The position numbers were made by a program, and so were the translations under genes. Source: Tenuifilaceae bacterium CYCD (GTDB lineage Bacteria > Bacteroidota > Bacteroidia > Bacteroidales > Tenuifilaceae). Taken from it: DNA of 64,000 nt. The stretch is taken from NCBI GenBank assembly GCA_036322835.1, contig AP027304.1, positions 2,666,001 to 2,730,000 of the forward strand, read 5' to 3'. This document shows, piece after piece, positions 7,885 through 18,700 of this stretch (positions within the stretch are counted from its first letter, which is position 1; every line of letters begins with the position of its first letter). The notes under the pieces were generated by a model that saw only the letters and a program-made list of their open reading frames with translations, was not told where the DNA came from and ran no database searches.

Positions 7885-10800
7885 ATGAAGAAACGATTAG
7901 CGATCTTTCTTACATGTATGTTGTTTGTGGGACTTCAGTTCGTACAAGCACAAACTGTAAGAATTACCGGAACCGTTACTAGTTCCGAGGATGGAATGCC
8001 ACTCCCTGGCGTTTCAGTTGTTGTAAAGGGTACTACCGTTGGTGGTGCTACTGATGCTAACGGTAAGTACGAGTTAAACGTACCAACTAACGCGCAGACA
8101 TTGTCTGTAAGTTATATTGGTTATGTTGCTCAAGACTTAGAAATAGCTGGTAGAGCAGTTATTGATATTGTTATGGTGCCTGAAACAAAGCAAATCGACG
8201 AAGTTATTGTAGTTGCTTATGGTACAGCAAAAAAATCTTCTTATACAGGTTCTGCTGGAACTGTAAAGAAGGAACAGTTGGAAAAAATCCAAGCTGTAAA
8301 CTTCTCCAAAGCTTTGGAAGGTGCTGTAGCCGGTGTTCAGGTTACTGGAGGTACTGGTCAGCCTGGTTCTACCGCGACTATTCGTATCCGTGGTGTCGGT
8401 TCTGTAAATGCATCCAACGATCCTCTTTACGTTGTGGATGGTGCTGCTTATGATGGTGATATTAACGCTATTCCTAACGAGGATATTGAATCTATTTCAG
8501 TATTGAAGGATGCTGCAGCTGCTGCTCTATACGGTGCTCGTGGTGCTAATGGTGTAATTATGGTAACCACAAAGAAAGGAAAAGCAGGAAAAAATCAGGT
8601 TATTGCTAAAGTTAACTATGGTGTTACCTCTAGAGCAATTCCCGAATATGATAGAGTTTCTACAAATCAATGGGTTGAAAAACAATGGGAAGCTACCCGT
8701 AACTATGCTATGCGCGCAGGTGGAATGAGTGCTGCTGCTGCTGCTGCTTATGCTTCTCCAAGATTGGTTGGAACCGTTTTCGGAGGATATAATCCTTATT
8801 CAACAAATGTAGCAAATGCTGACTTGGTTGGTGCTGATGGTAAGTTGAATTCTGCAGCTAAATTGCTTTATCATGATGATTGGAATGATGCTCTTTCTCA
8901 AAATGGTGTACGTCAGGATTACGTTGTTTCTTTTAGTGGTGGTGATGATGCTACTACATATTACGGTTCTGTTAACTATTTAAATGAAGAAGGTCACGTA
9001 AAATGGTCAGGTTATGAAAGGTTTGCTGGTCGTGTTGGTATATCTTCAAAACTTAAAAAATGGTTAAAGGTTGAGGCTAATGTGTCTGGTAATACATCAA
9101 ATCAAGATAATTTCTTAGCTGAAGGTACCTATACCACTAACCCATTCTACTATGGTAGAATGATGGGGCCTATCTATCCAATTTATCAAAGAGATACTGA
9201 TGGTAATATCATTTATTTAGCAGATGGTTCTCCTAGATATGATATTGGTGATGGTGGTAAATCTCATATTTACGCTTGGACTGGTCACAAACGTCCTTAT
9301 GCTCCAAACTCAAACCTTATTCTTACCCTCCCATTGGATGATAGAAGTAATGTTAAAAACCAAATTTCCGCACGTTTCTCTGGTGAATTTTACTTTTTGA
9401 AAAACTTTACTTTCAAGGTAACCGGAAGTACTGATATGAACAATAACTACTACACTACATATCAAAACAACAAGTATGGTGATGCTGAAAGTGTAGAAGG
9501 ACGTTCAACTAAAGAAATTTATATGACCAAATCGTATACATTTAACCAAGTTTTAACATATAATAAGGAATTTGGTGATCATAATGTAACTGCAATGGTT
9601 GGTCATGAAAACTATGGTTTGAAAATCAATGATTTGTATGCTACAAGAACTGGATTTAAAATTTCTACTACTGAATTAGTTGCTGGTGCAACTGCTGAAG
9701 GTTCATCATCTTATCAGGATGAATATACTTTGGAAGGATACTTTGGACAGTTAAGCTATTCGTTTGCCGATAAATATTTCCTTTCTGGATCGTATCGTTT
9801 AGATGGATCTTCGAGATTTGCAAAGGATTCACGTTGGGGTAGTTTCTGGTCATTAGGTGCTACTTGGAAGCTTATCAAGGAAGATTTTCTTGCTAATTAT
9901 GAATGGTTGAATGACTTAAAACTTCAGGTTTCTTACGGTGAGCAAGGTAATGATGCTATCGGAACTTATTACGGATATCAAAGTTTATTCTCAATTGATG
10001 ATCGTAACAATGGTACTCTTAATGGAGCATGGTATTCTCAATTACCCAACGAGAATTTAGAGTGGGAAAAGAATGGTAACTTTAACTCTGGGGTTTCATT
10101 TTCTGCTTTAAATAGTAGAGTTCGTGGTAGCGTTGAATTTTTTATACGTCAATCTAGCAACTTGCTTTTCCAGGTTCCTATACCTCAGTCATCAGGTATC
10201 AGTTCTAAATGGGAAAATATTGGTACCATGAAGAATACTGGTGTTGAAATTCAATTAGGTGGAGATGTGGTAAAGAATGATAACTTTACATGGTCTATGG
10301 ATTTAAATATGACCCACTATAAAAATGAGATCACCAAAATGCCTAAAGATGCCAATGGTGATTACCAAGAAATGGTTAGCGGAACTAAAAAGCTTGCTGT
10401 TGGTCACTCAATCTATGATTTTTGGTTAAGAGATTATGCTGGTGTTGATGAAGCTAATGGTAATGCACTATACTACTATGATATGGCAGATGGAACTAAG
10501 GGTACAACTAATGATAGAAACTTAGCTTCATATTACTATTGTGGTTCAGCTATCCCCGATATCTACGGTGGTTATACCAACACATTTAAATTCTATGGTT
10601 TTGATGCTTCTATTTTTGTATCGTATCAGTTTGGTGGTAAATTCTATGATGGTAACTATGCAGGTTTAATGCATACCGGTAACAGAGGAACTCATTGGCA
10701 CAAAGATATCATGAAGAGTTGGACTGAAACCAATACAAAAACAAATGTACCAAGAGTGGATTACAACAACTCTAACCAATCTATAGCATCTAGCAGATGG

Positions 10801-11034
10801 TTAACCGATGCAACATTTATCTCATTAAGAAATGTTACTCTAGGTTACACATTCTCTAAGAACCTTCTTGATAAAGTTGGTATCGCTAGTGTTAGAGTTT
10901 ATGCATCAGGCGATAATCTAGGTCTTTCTTCTAAGAGAAAAGGTATGGATCCACAACAGGCAATGAATGGTACGGCAGACTATACTTATGTTCCTACCAG
11001 AACTATTTCATTTGGTCTTAATTTAACATTTTAA
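7885..11034 (+). CDS. SusC/RagA-family TonB-dependent outer-membrane transporter, locus 1
   Basis: This 1049-residue protein has a signal peptide ending in Val-Gln-Ala-Gln near residue 23. A carboxypeptidase-D-like regulatory domain (about 24-100) with Pro-Leu-Pro-Gly-Val-Ser and Gly-Tyr-Val motifs follows. Then comes a TonB plug (about 110-235) with the SusC hallmarks Leu-Tyr-Val-Val-Asp-Gly and Ala-Ala-Leu-Tyr-Gly-Ala-Arg-Gly. A 22-strand type barrel ends in a C-terminal aromatic residue (Leu-Thr-Phe). It imports a bound ligand with its SusD partner using TonB energy. The SusD gene follows after 13 bases and a secreted M16 peptidase gene is next, so a peptide substrate is possible. The substrate cannot be read from the sequence. 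Confidence 0.95.
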   Translation: MKKRLAIFLTCMLFVGLQFVQAQTVRITGTVTSSEDGMPLPGVSVVVKGTTVGGATDANGKYELNVPTNAQTLSVSYIGYVAQDLEIAGRAVIDIVMVPETKQIDEVIVVAYGTAKKSSYTGSAGTVKKEQLEKIQAVNFSKALEGAVAGVQVTGGTGQPGSTATIRIRGVGSVNASNDPLYVVDGAAYDGDINAIPNEDIESISVLKDAAAAALYGARGANGVIMVTTKKGKAGKNQVIAKVNYGVTSRAIPEYDRVSTNQWVEKQWEATRNYAMRAGGMSAAAAAAYASPRLVGTVFGGYNPYSTNVANADLVGADGKLNSAAKLLYHDDWNDALSQNGVRQDYVVSFSGGDDATTYYGSVNYLNEEGHVKWSGYERFAGRVGISSKLKKWLKVEANVSGNTSNQDNFLAEGTYTTNPFYYGRMMGPIYPIYQRDTDGNIIYLADGSPRYDIGDGGKSHIYAWTGHKRPYAPNSNLILTLPLDDRSNVKNQISARFSGEFYFLKNFTFKVTGSTDMNNNYYTTYQNNKYGDAESVEGRSTKEIYMTKSYTFNQVLTYNKEFGDHNVTAMVGHENYGLKINDLYATRTGFKISTTELVAGATAEGSSSYQDEYTLEGYFGQLSYSFADKYFLSGSYRLDGSSRFAKDSRWGSFWSLGATWKLIKEDFLANYEWLNDLKLQVSYGEQGNDAIGTYYGYQSLFSIDDRNNGTLNGAWYSQLPNENLEWEKNGNFNSGVSFSALNSRVRGSVEFFIRQSSNLLFQVPIPQSSGISSKWENIGTMKNTGVEIQLGGDVVKNDNFTWSMDLNMTHYKNEITKMPKDANGDYQEMVSGTKKLAVGHSIYDFWLRDYAGVDEANGNALYYYDMADGTKGTTNDRNLASYYYCGSAIPDIYGGYTNTFKFYGFDASIFVSYQFGGKFYDGNYAGLMHTGNRGTHWHKDIMKSWTETNTKTNVPRVDYNNSNQSIASSRWLTDATFISLRNVTLGYTFSKNLLDKVGIASVRVYASGDNLGLSSKRKGMDPQQAMNGTADYTYVPTRTISFGLNLTF

Positions 11035-11047
11035 TTGATTGTGAAAT

Positions 11048-12499
11048 ATGAAAAAATATAATTTACTTATCGCTGCCTTGTTTTCGTTACTATTGGTAAG
11101 TTGTGGCGACGATTATTTGGAAACAGCCCCAACAAGTAGCGTAACAGAGGAGGATATGCTTTCCAGTTTAACTGGAGCAGAAACCGTAATGGATGGTATA
11201 AATAGGGCTACGTATACATATTATGATGCTCACGATAGATTTGGTCAAAAATCTATAGATTATGCTTTGGATTGTCTCGGTGATGATTTTTATCCAACAG
11301 AACGTGGGTATGGTTGGTTTGTAAGTTGGTATCAGTGGTTGGAGCACAGAAATACAAATAGCTCAAACCTTGAGTATGTTTGGGCTTACTATTATGATAT
11401 TATCAACAACGCCAATTTGGTTATTACTAACCTTGAAAAAATGACCTTTGAAGCTACCGCTGATATTAATAAACAAAGCAACTTGTTAGCTCAAGCATAT
11501 ACCTACAGAGCTTATAGCCTTTACTACTTAGTTCAACTTTTTAGTGAGGGAACCAAAGGTGTGCCAGTTCCTACAACTCCCAACTCTGGTGCTTTAGCCC
11601 GTTCAACTGTTGATCAGGTTTACACTCAAATCAATAACGATTTGTCTCATGCAGCTGATTTGTTCATTAATGGCGGTGCTGATATTGATAGAGTAAACTG
11701 CTCACAGATTAACTATTATGTTACACGCGCTATCCAGGCTAGAGTTGCTTTAACCAGACAAGATTGGCCCAATGCTATTACATATGCAGAGGAAGTTATT
11801 GCAGAATTCCCATTATGCAGCGATTATACCTATGGATGGAATAAAGCTAATGATGAATGGGTTTGGGGTGCTGTTCTTATTGATGAGCAGCAGACTTCGT
11901 ATGCTTCATTCTTCTCACATATGGATCCTTTCTTTGGTGGGTACTGCACTTTAGGCAATCACCACATTATGTCACAGACTGTGTTTGATTATTTGCCTAG
12001 CAATGATGCTCGTAAGATTGTAAATCAACCCGATGTTTACTATTCTAGATATTTCAGTGCATATTTTGGTTCTAAAGCAAGAAGTAGTTTCAAGTATACG
12101 GGAATGGGTGATTGGACAAATGACTATTTATACATTAAGTCTGGTGAAATGTACCTAATTGCTGCTGAGGCTTACGCACGTTCAACACAAGATGGCTCTG
12201 CTCAAAATATGCTTAATGAGTTGAACTCCAATAGAACTTTATTTGGCACTTATACTCCAGTTGCTACAACCGGCGATGCATTAATTGCTGACATCCTTAT
12301 GTACAGACGTGCTGAGTTATGGGGTGATGGTCAACGCTTCTTTGATATGAAACGTTTAGGCGTTAGCAATATTGGTCGTACAGGTCAACCTATGTGCGAG
12401 CAAACTTATACTTATCCTGCTGGTGATGTTAGATTCACATTCCTAATTCCTCAACAGGAGATGGATTCAAACCCATTAATGGAACAAAATACTCTTTAA
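11048..12499 (+). CDS. SusD/RagB-family surface lipoprotein, locus 1
   Basis: The 483-residue protein begins with a lipoprotein signal peptide; the lipobox Leu-Val-Ser-Cys places the lipidated Cys near residue 19. The tetratricopeptide-like SusD core shows the Ala-Tyr-Thr-Tyr-Arg-Ala segment near residue 160. The C-terminal family end has an Arg-Arg-Ala-Glu-Leu-Trp-Gly-Asp-Gly-Gln-Arg-Phe-Phe-Asp motif. It acts as the lid over the SusC barrel on the cell surface. It lies 13 bases after its SusC partner and ends in a strong terminator. This is a canonical SusD, unlike those of loci 2 and 3, which look like the SusD-like type 2 group. Confidence 0.95.
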   Translation: MKKYNLLIAALFSLLLVSCGDDYLETAPTSSVTEEDMLSSLTGAETVMDGINRATYTYYDAHDRFGQKSIDYALDCLGDDFYPTERGYGWFVSWYQWLEHRNTNSSNLEYVWAYYYDIINNANLVITNLEKMTFEATADINKQSNLLAQAYTYRAYSLYYLVQLFSEGTKGVPVPTTPNSGALARSTVDQVYTQINNDLSHAADLFINGGADIDRVNCSQINYYVTRAIQARVALTRQDWPNAITYAEEVIAEFPLCSDYTYGWNKANDEWVWGAVLIDEQQTSYASFFSHMDPFFGGYCTLGNHHIMSQTVFDYLPSNDARKIVNQPDVYYSRYFSAYFGSKARSSFKYTGMGDWTNDYLYIKSGEMYLIAAEAYARSTQDGSAQNMLNELNSNRTLFGTYTPVATTGDALIADILMYRRAELWGDGQRFFDMKRLGVSNIGRTGQPMCEQTYTYPAGDVRFTFLIPQQEMDSNPLMEQNTL

Positions 12500-12516
12500 T
12501 GTGTGTTATGATAAAG

Positions 12517-12547
12517 AAAGAGGATGCCCTTGGCGTCCTCTTTTTTA
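12517..12547 (+). terminator. Terminator after SusC/SusD locus 1
   Basis: A 9-bp stem GAGGATGCC (12520-12528) with GGCGTCCTC (12532-12540), including one G-T pair and a three-base loop, is followed by six T residues. It separates the SusCD unit from the M16 peptidase gene. Confidence 0.8.
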
Positions 12548-12587
12548 TTAAAAATTATTCTAAAACATTTATAAATAATCATTACGT

Positions 12588-15458
12588 ATGAAAAGGATAT
12601 TGTTTTTTTTACTTTTACTGACATCCGTCTCTCTTAATGCCCAGATTAGTTCCTTTAAGTTGAGCAATGGTCTGACAGTTATTATAAATGAGGATCATCG
12701 AACTCCATCCGTATTTGGCAGTATTGTAGTTCGAACAGGGTCGGTTGATGAGCCTAGCGATGCAACAGGCCTTGCCCATTACTTAGAACATATGATGTTT
12801 AAAGGATCCACCAATGTAGGAACTACTAATTGGTCAGAAGAAAAAGAACATTACAATAAAATTATTGAATTGTATGATCAACTTGGACAAGTTCCTGAGG
12901 AAGGACGAGAGGCCATTCAGCAGAAAATTAACGAGGAATCGTTGTTGGCAGGACAATATACCATTAATAATGAATTCAGCAACATGATTCAAGCAATTGG
13001 TGGAACATCACTAAATGCCGCAACCGGTTATGATTTTACTTATTATCATAATGTGTTTCCATCCTTTCAGTTGAAAAAATGGTTAGAACTTAATGCTGAT
13101 AGATTTGAGAATCCTGTTTTTAGAGGCTTTCAGGCAGAATTGGAGACAGTTTATGAGGAAAAGAATATGTATAGTGATAATCCATACAGTGTTCTTTTCG
13201 AGGAGTTCTCAAAGAATATGTATGGCGATAATAATCCCTACGCTAGGTCTATTGTTGGGCTTACAGAACACCTCAAAACCCCTTCCTTGAGGAAGTTGAC
13301 CGAGTTCTACAATACTTATTATACCCCTTCCAATATGGCGCTAGTGCTTTCAGGCGATGTAAATGTTGAATTAGCAAAGAATTTAATTGACTTAACTTTA
13401 GGGAAATTGAAATACAAAGAGCCTGCAAAGCGTAACGTTTATTCTGATTTAAGTATTGAGTCAAGTAGAACTGTTAAAACAAAATTAACCCCAATGCCTA
13501 TGCTTATAATTGGATATGCTGGGGCGTCTGCTTCATCAGTGGATGGATATAAATTAGAGGTATTACAAGGCGTGCTGAGTAATAGTAATAAAACAGGTCT
13601 GCTCGATAAACTTATGTTGGATGGAGATATTCAGAGCGCTTCCGTTTCTTTAAATTCTTTCCGCCAGTCAGGAATGATCTCTTTCGTAGGTGTTCCAGTA
13701 TACGATAGGGCACAGATGCGTTTTGGCTCTTTATCTAAGGTGAAATCAAATATTTCGAAGGTGGTAGACCAATTGAAGAGTGGCGATATAGAGGATTGGC
13801 TCGTTCAGTCGGTTAAGGATGACCTTGTTATGGGCGGAGAGTTGAGCAAGGAGTCCAATTTAGAGTATGGTATGATGTTAGTGAATGCTTTTGGTAACGA
13901 TGTTTCAATTGAGGATGTTGAAAAGTATATTGAAAATATAAAGGCTGTTACCAAGGATGATGTGGTTGCTATGGCGCAAAAGTATTTTGGCAAAGCTTGT
14001 TTAACCCTAGAGTCGATGACTGGTGAACCTAAAAAAGATAAAATATCAAAACCTAACTATAAGCCAATTGTCCCCGCTACAGGTAAAACATCTGATTTTG
14101 CAGCTAACTGGTTGTCCGAAAAAGTTGATGTTCCCGCTTTCAAACCCATCGATTTCTCAAAGGATTTTTCTAAAACAGAATTGGTACCGGGCGTAACTCT
14201 GTTCCATACGGAAAATCCTGATAACAATATTTTCTCACTTACTATCAAGTTTGGGGTGGGGAGTACTGTTATTCCTGAATTGGATTTTTGCGTAAGCCTG
14301 ATGAACAGAGCAGGTATTATGGCGCTATATACTCCTATTGAACTTAAAAAGGCATTCGGACAGTTGGGGTGTGTCGTTAATTTCTATAATGACAAAAGCT
14401 ATACCTATGTTACGATGAGAGGTAAGGAATCAAGTTTGGCGAGAGCTTGCCAACTTTTGTCGAAGAGTTGTTTAATGCCGTCTATCGACGAGAAGCAGAT
14501 GAATAGTTTATTGGGAAGAGAGTTAGGACAGCGTAGTATTGAATCTAAGGACAAGGATGCTCAGGCAGATGCGTTGAGGGAATACCTTAAGTATGGTGAA
14601 CAATCGTCATATATTAATAGATTGACCAATTCTGAGATTTCTCAGTTGACTGTTTCTAAACTTGCAGCAGGATTTATTAAAGCATCGCAGTATGAAGCAA
14701 CAGTCCACTATACCGGGCATTATTCTTCGGATGTGGTAAAGAATATTTTAATTAAGAATTTAGTTTTTCAATCTAATTTGAAGGCTAGTAAATCGCCTGT
14801 TGAAACGCCTACTTTGAGTTATGATAAAACAACTATCTATTTGCTTAACAACAAGAATGCGCGTCAGAGTGATGTGTTTCTATTTGTGCAAGGCGATGAT
14901 TATCAGTTAGGCCAAAAAGTGACGTACGATGCCTTCAACCAATATTTTGGGGGTGGATTTAACGGTTTGGTATTACAGGAACTTCGAGAACTCAGATCTT
15001 TTGCGTATACTGCTAGCGCAAATTACAGTATCCCTAAGGTCGCTGGTAGAAAGGCCGATTTTAATGGTTACATTGGTACGCAAGGCGACAAAACGGTTGA
15101 TGCTGTATCTGAATTTTTAAGTTTGATTCAAGATATGCCGACTCATCCCGAAAGAATAGATAATATTAAGGAATATCTAAATCAAGCGAACCTTTCGGCG
15201 TCGCCTTCAATTAGACAACGAACAATGTTAGTGGAGAACTGGATTCTATCAGGTTATTCTAAAGACCCTAGAGTTGAGTGGACAAGTGGCTATAAAAACT
15301 TGACATTCGGAGATGTGGAGAATTTTTATAACCAGAAATTGAAGAACAAGCCTATTGCTGTTGCCATTGTTGCTAATACAAAGAATATTGATAAGAAAAA
15401 ATTAGATTCGCTAGGAAAGGTTGTCAATATAGATGTTGCCAAACTGTTCAAGTATTAG
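12588..15458 (+). CDS. Secreted M16-family zinc peptidase, two-module type
   Basis: The 956-residue protein starts with a signal peptide (about residues 1-19). The inverted zinc motif His64-Tyr-Leu-Glu67-His68 is in the first module, with a downstream Glu cluster (Glu-Leu-Glu-Thr-Val-Tyr-Glu-Glu) near residue 188 supplying the third ligand. The second module (from about 530) lacks the zinc motif, as is usual in pitrilysin-like or PqqL-like two-module enzymes. An insertion near residues 85-130 separates the zinc motif from the Gly-Gly-Thr-Ser-Leu-Asn-Ala segment. It probably degrades peptides in the periplasm or outside. It sits between SusCD loci 1 and 2, suggesting peptides as the imported material, which is inference. 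A terminator follows. Confidence 0.9.
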   Translation: MKRILFFLLLLTSVSLNAQISSFKLSNGLTVIINEDHRTPSVFGSIVVRTGSVDEPSDATGLAHYLEHMMFKGSTNVGTTNWSEEKEHYNKIIELYDQLGQVPEEGREAIQQKINEESLLAGQYTINNEFSNMIQAIGGTSLNAATGYDFTYYHNVFPSFQLKKWLELNADRFENPVFRGFQAELETVYEEKNMYSDNPYSVLFEEFSKNMYGDNNPYARSIVGLTEHLKTPSLRKLTEFYNTYYTPSNMALVLSGDVNVELAKNLIDLTLGKLKYKEPAKRNVYSDLSIESSRTVKTKLTPMPMLIIGYAGASASSVDGYKLEVLQGVLSNSNKTGLLDKLMLDGDIQSASVSLNSFRQSGMISFVGVPVYDRAQMRFGSLSKVKSNISKVVDQLKSGDIEDWLVQSVKDDLVMGGELSKESNLEYGMMLVNAFGNDVSIEDVEKYIENIKAVTKDDVVAMAQKYFGKACLTLESMTGEPKKDKISKPNYKPIVPATGKTSDFAANWLSEKVDVPAFKPIDFSKDFSKTELVPGVTLFHTENPDNNIFSLTIKFGVGSTVIPELDFCVSLMNRAGIMALYTPIELKKAFGQLGCVVNFYNDKSYTYVTMRGKESSLARACQLLSKSCLMPSIDEKQMNSLLGRELGQRSIESKDKDAQADALREYLKYGEQSSYINRLTNSEISQLTVSKLAAGFIKASQYEATVHYTGHYSSDVVKNILIKNLVFQSNLKASKSPVETPTLSYDKTTIYLLNNKNARQSDVFLFVQGDDYQLGQKVTYDAFNQYFGGGFNGLVLQELRELRSFAYTASANYSIPKVAGRKADFNGYIGTQGDKTVDAVSEFLSLIQDMPTHPERIDNIKEYLNQANLSASPSIRQRTMLVENWILSGYSKDPRVEWTSGYKNLTFGDVENFYNQKLKNKPIAVAIVANTKNIDKKKLDSLGKVVNIDVAKLFKY

Positions 15459-15520
15459 TAATTATAAGGGATCTTGTCGATTCTGAATAATATAAGAGGA
15501 TATAATTATACTCGTTTTTT

Positions 15521-15560
15521 AAGGAGCCATTAATTTTCAATTGATGGCTCCTTAGTTTTT
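15521..15560 (+). terminator. Terminator after the M16 peptidase gene
   Basis: A perfect 10-bp stem AAGGAGCCAT (15521-15530) with ATGGCTCCTT (15544-15553) is followed by a T-rich tract. Confidence 0.8.
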
Positions 15561-15714
15561 GTCGTAAACTAATAACATGGATGTTTATGATTTTATAAAA
15601 AAACAGTAGTGTTAAAAAGTTTTAAATAAAAGTTATTGTTTTTAGGTTTTATATTTTATACATTAGTCGTGTTGAAAATTTATTAACCTCTATTGTAAAC
15701 CTAAAACTTGTTCT

Positions 15715-18700
15715 ATGAAAAAACTATGCGTTTTTCTTGCAAGTTTGCTGCTTGTCTCTGTTCAGTTAGTGCAAGCGCAAACAGTAAGAATTACCGGAAC
15801 AATTACTAGTTCCGAGGATGGAATGCCGCTTCCGGGTGTTTCAGTTATTGTAAAAGGTACAACCATTGGTGGAGCAACCGATGCCAATGGTAAGTACGAA
15901 ATCAATGCTCCTGCAGATGCTCAAATCCTAACTTTTAGTTTTGTTGGTTTTAAAGTTCAGGACATCGCTATTGCAGGACGTGCAATTATTGATGTTGTTC
16001 TACAATCTGAGTCTGTTGAGATGCAAGAGGTTGTTGTGACAGCATTGGGTATAACCAGAGAAAAGAAGGCTCTTGGTTATACTGTTCAAGGAGTTTCTGG
16101 GGATGATGTTGTAAAAGCAGGGAACCCCAATGTTATGACAGCATTATCTGGAAAGGTTGCTGGTGTTGAGATTAGACAATCTTCAGGTATGCCAGGAGCT
16201 CCATCTACAGTTTTGATTAGAGGTGCTCGTTCTTTTAGTGGAACTAATACTCCATTGTATGTAATTGATGGTATGCCAATTTCTAGTGAGAGCGATTATA
16301 CTTCAAATGTCACTGGAACGGCTTATTCCAATAGAGCGATGGATATTGATCCCAATGATATTGAATCTATTAACGTTTTAAAGGGACAGGCAGCTGCCGC
16401 TCTTTATGGTTTAAGAGCATCAAATGGTGTTATTATTATTACAACAAAAAAAGGTAAGGGCGCTCAGGTTGGTACTCCTGTAGTTAATTTTTCATCTAGT
16501 GTTACAATTGATAAGGTGTCTTTAATGCCAGAGTTGCAAACAACGTATGCGCAGGGATCCGGGTTTAATTTTAAAGCCGCCAATTCATTCTCATGGGGTC
16601 CTAAAGTTACAGATCTACCTAATGATCCCACTTATGGAGGTAATTCAAATGGACATCCAGGACAGTTTTTTGATCCATATAAGGCTATGTGGGTTACTCC
16701 AAAGGCTTACAAAAATGCTGAAAATTTCTATGATAAGAATGGATTAACCTTTGTTAATAGCATTATTATTTCTAATGCAACGTCAATGGGGAATTACTCT
16801 ATTGGTTTAGGTAGTACTAACCAGTCAGGTATTATCGATAGAACTGGAATGGATAGATATACTGCCAAAATGGGAGGCGATTTCAAGTTAACAGATAAGT
16901 GGAATATGGGTTTTTCTGGAAACTACTCTGATATTTCAATGAAAAAACTACCTTCAGGTAACGATAGTTGGTTGTTTACTGTTTATGGTGCTCCTCCTTC
17001 ATACGATCTTAATGGTGGCGCTTACCATCAGGATGGTACTTTTGGTAAGTACAGACAAATAAGTTATAGACGTGGTGCTGTTGGTGTGAACCCATACTGG
17101 GCTATCTATAACAACCATTACTATGAATCTACTAAACGTTTCTTTGGTAATGCTTATTTGGAATTTAAACCTGCAAAATGGGCTACTATTAAATATCAAA
17201 TAGGTATTGATACCTATGGAACTGATAATGAGATGTACAAGGAGATGGGATATGGTAACTTGCCTACTGCTGCTCAATATACAAGTCCTACAAAACCTAC
17301 TTTTACTTATCTGGAACCAACTGGTGGAGAAATACATAATTATGGATTAAATCGTAGGGTAATTAACTCTTTGTTAACGGTTTCATTAACCCATAGTTTC
17401 ACCCAAGAGTTGAATGGTAATTTATTATTCGGTACAGAACTTGATGATAACCAAAGTGAATTCTATTCTGCTTATGGCACAGGATTTACTACACCAGGAT
17501 GGAATAACCTGTCGAATACAAACACACAACAGTCCGATTATGATGAATACCATAGAAGAACTGGTGGTGTTTTTGCCAATTTAGGATTGGATTACAAAGG
17601 AATGCTATTTTTTAACGCAACTGGGCGTTATGATAAAGTTTCTTCAATGCCAAGAGATAATAGAGGATTTTTCTATCCATCTGCTTCTTTAGGCTTTTTA
17701 TTTACTGAACTTGAACCAATCAAGGGGAATACTATTTTATCTTATGGAAAGGTGCGCGCATCGTATGCAGAGGTAGGACAAGCTGCTGATCAGTATTCTC
17801 CAAGCCCAGTTTATGTTACGGGTGGTGGTACTAGTGGTTTCCTTGATTATGGAATATCATATCCGTTTAATGGCGTATCGGGCTATAAATTAACTAGCAC
17901 TCTATACGATCCCAATCTAAAGCCTCAGAATACATCCACTGTTGAGTTAGGCGTTGAATTAAAGTTTTTAAATAATAGAGTTGGCTTGGATTATAGTTAC
18001 TACAACCAAAAGGCAAGTGATCAAATCTTCCCTGTGCCTCTTGCTGGTTCAACAGGTTATTCTGAACTATATATGAATGCTGGGGAAATGGTAACTAATG
18101 GTCATGAAATCATACTAACAGCTAGCCCAGTTAAAACTTCTAATTTGGAGTGGGATTTGTCTTTGAATTTCACAAAGAGCGTTACTGAAGTTAAAAAACT
18201 TGCAGAAGGCGTTGAGAGTATTAGCCTTGGAGGATATGAAACTCCAAATATTAGAGCATCCGCAGGTGATTCTTATCCAACGATTTATGGTGAGCGCTTT
18301 GCACGTGATGATCAGGGACGTATCTTGGTTGATGATAATGGTTTACCAATGGTTGGCCAATTTGGAAAGATTGGTGATGTTTCTCCAGATTTTATAGTTG
18401 GTTTGAATAATAGTTTTACGATAATGAAGTATGTTAATGTTTCTGCTCAACTTGAATGGAAACAAGGTGGAGAAATGTACTCTGGAAGTAATAGATTGAT
18501 CGGCCTTTATGGTACAGCCAAATTTACTGAAGACCGTGAAACGCCATTTATTTATAAAGGTTATAAGTCTGATGGAACTCCCAATGATATAGAAAGAGGT
18601 GGTAGTGCAGATAATACTGCGTATGAGGAATTGTATAACACTTTAGAAGCAATACCCGAAGCATGGATTGAAGAAACTTCTTTTATTAAACTTAGAGAAG

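Noticed and set aside
8740-8765. Simple repeat of GCT codons in the first SusC gene
   Set aside because: It is a short alanine run inside a surface loop and shows no array structure.
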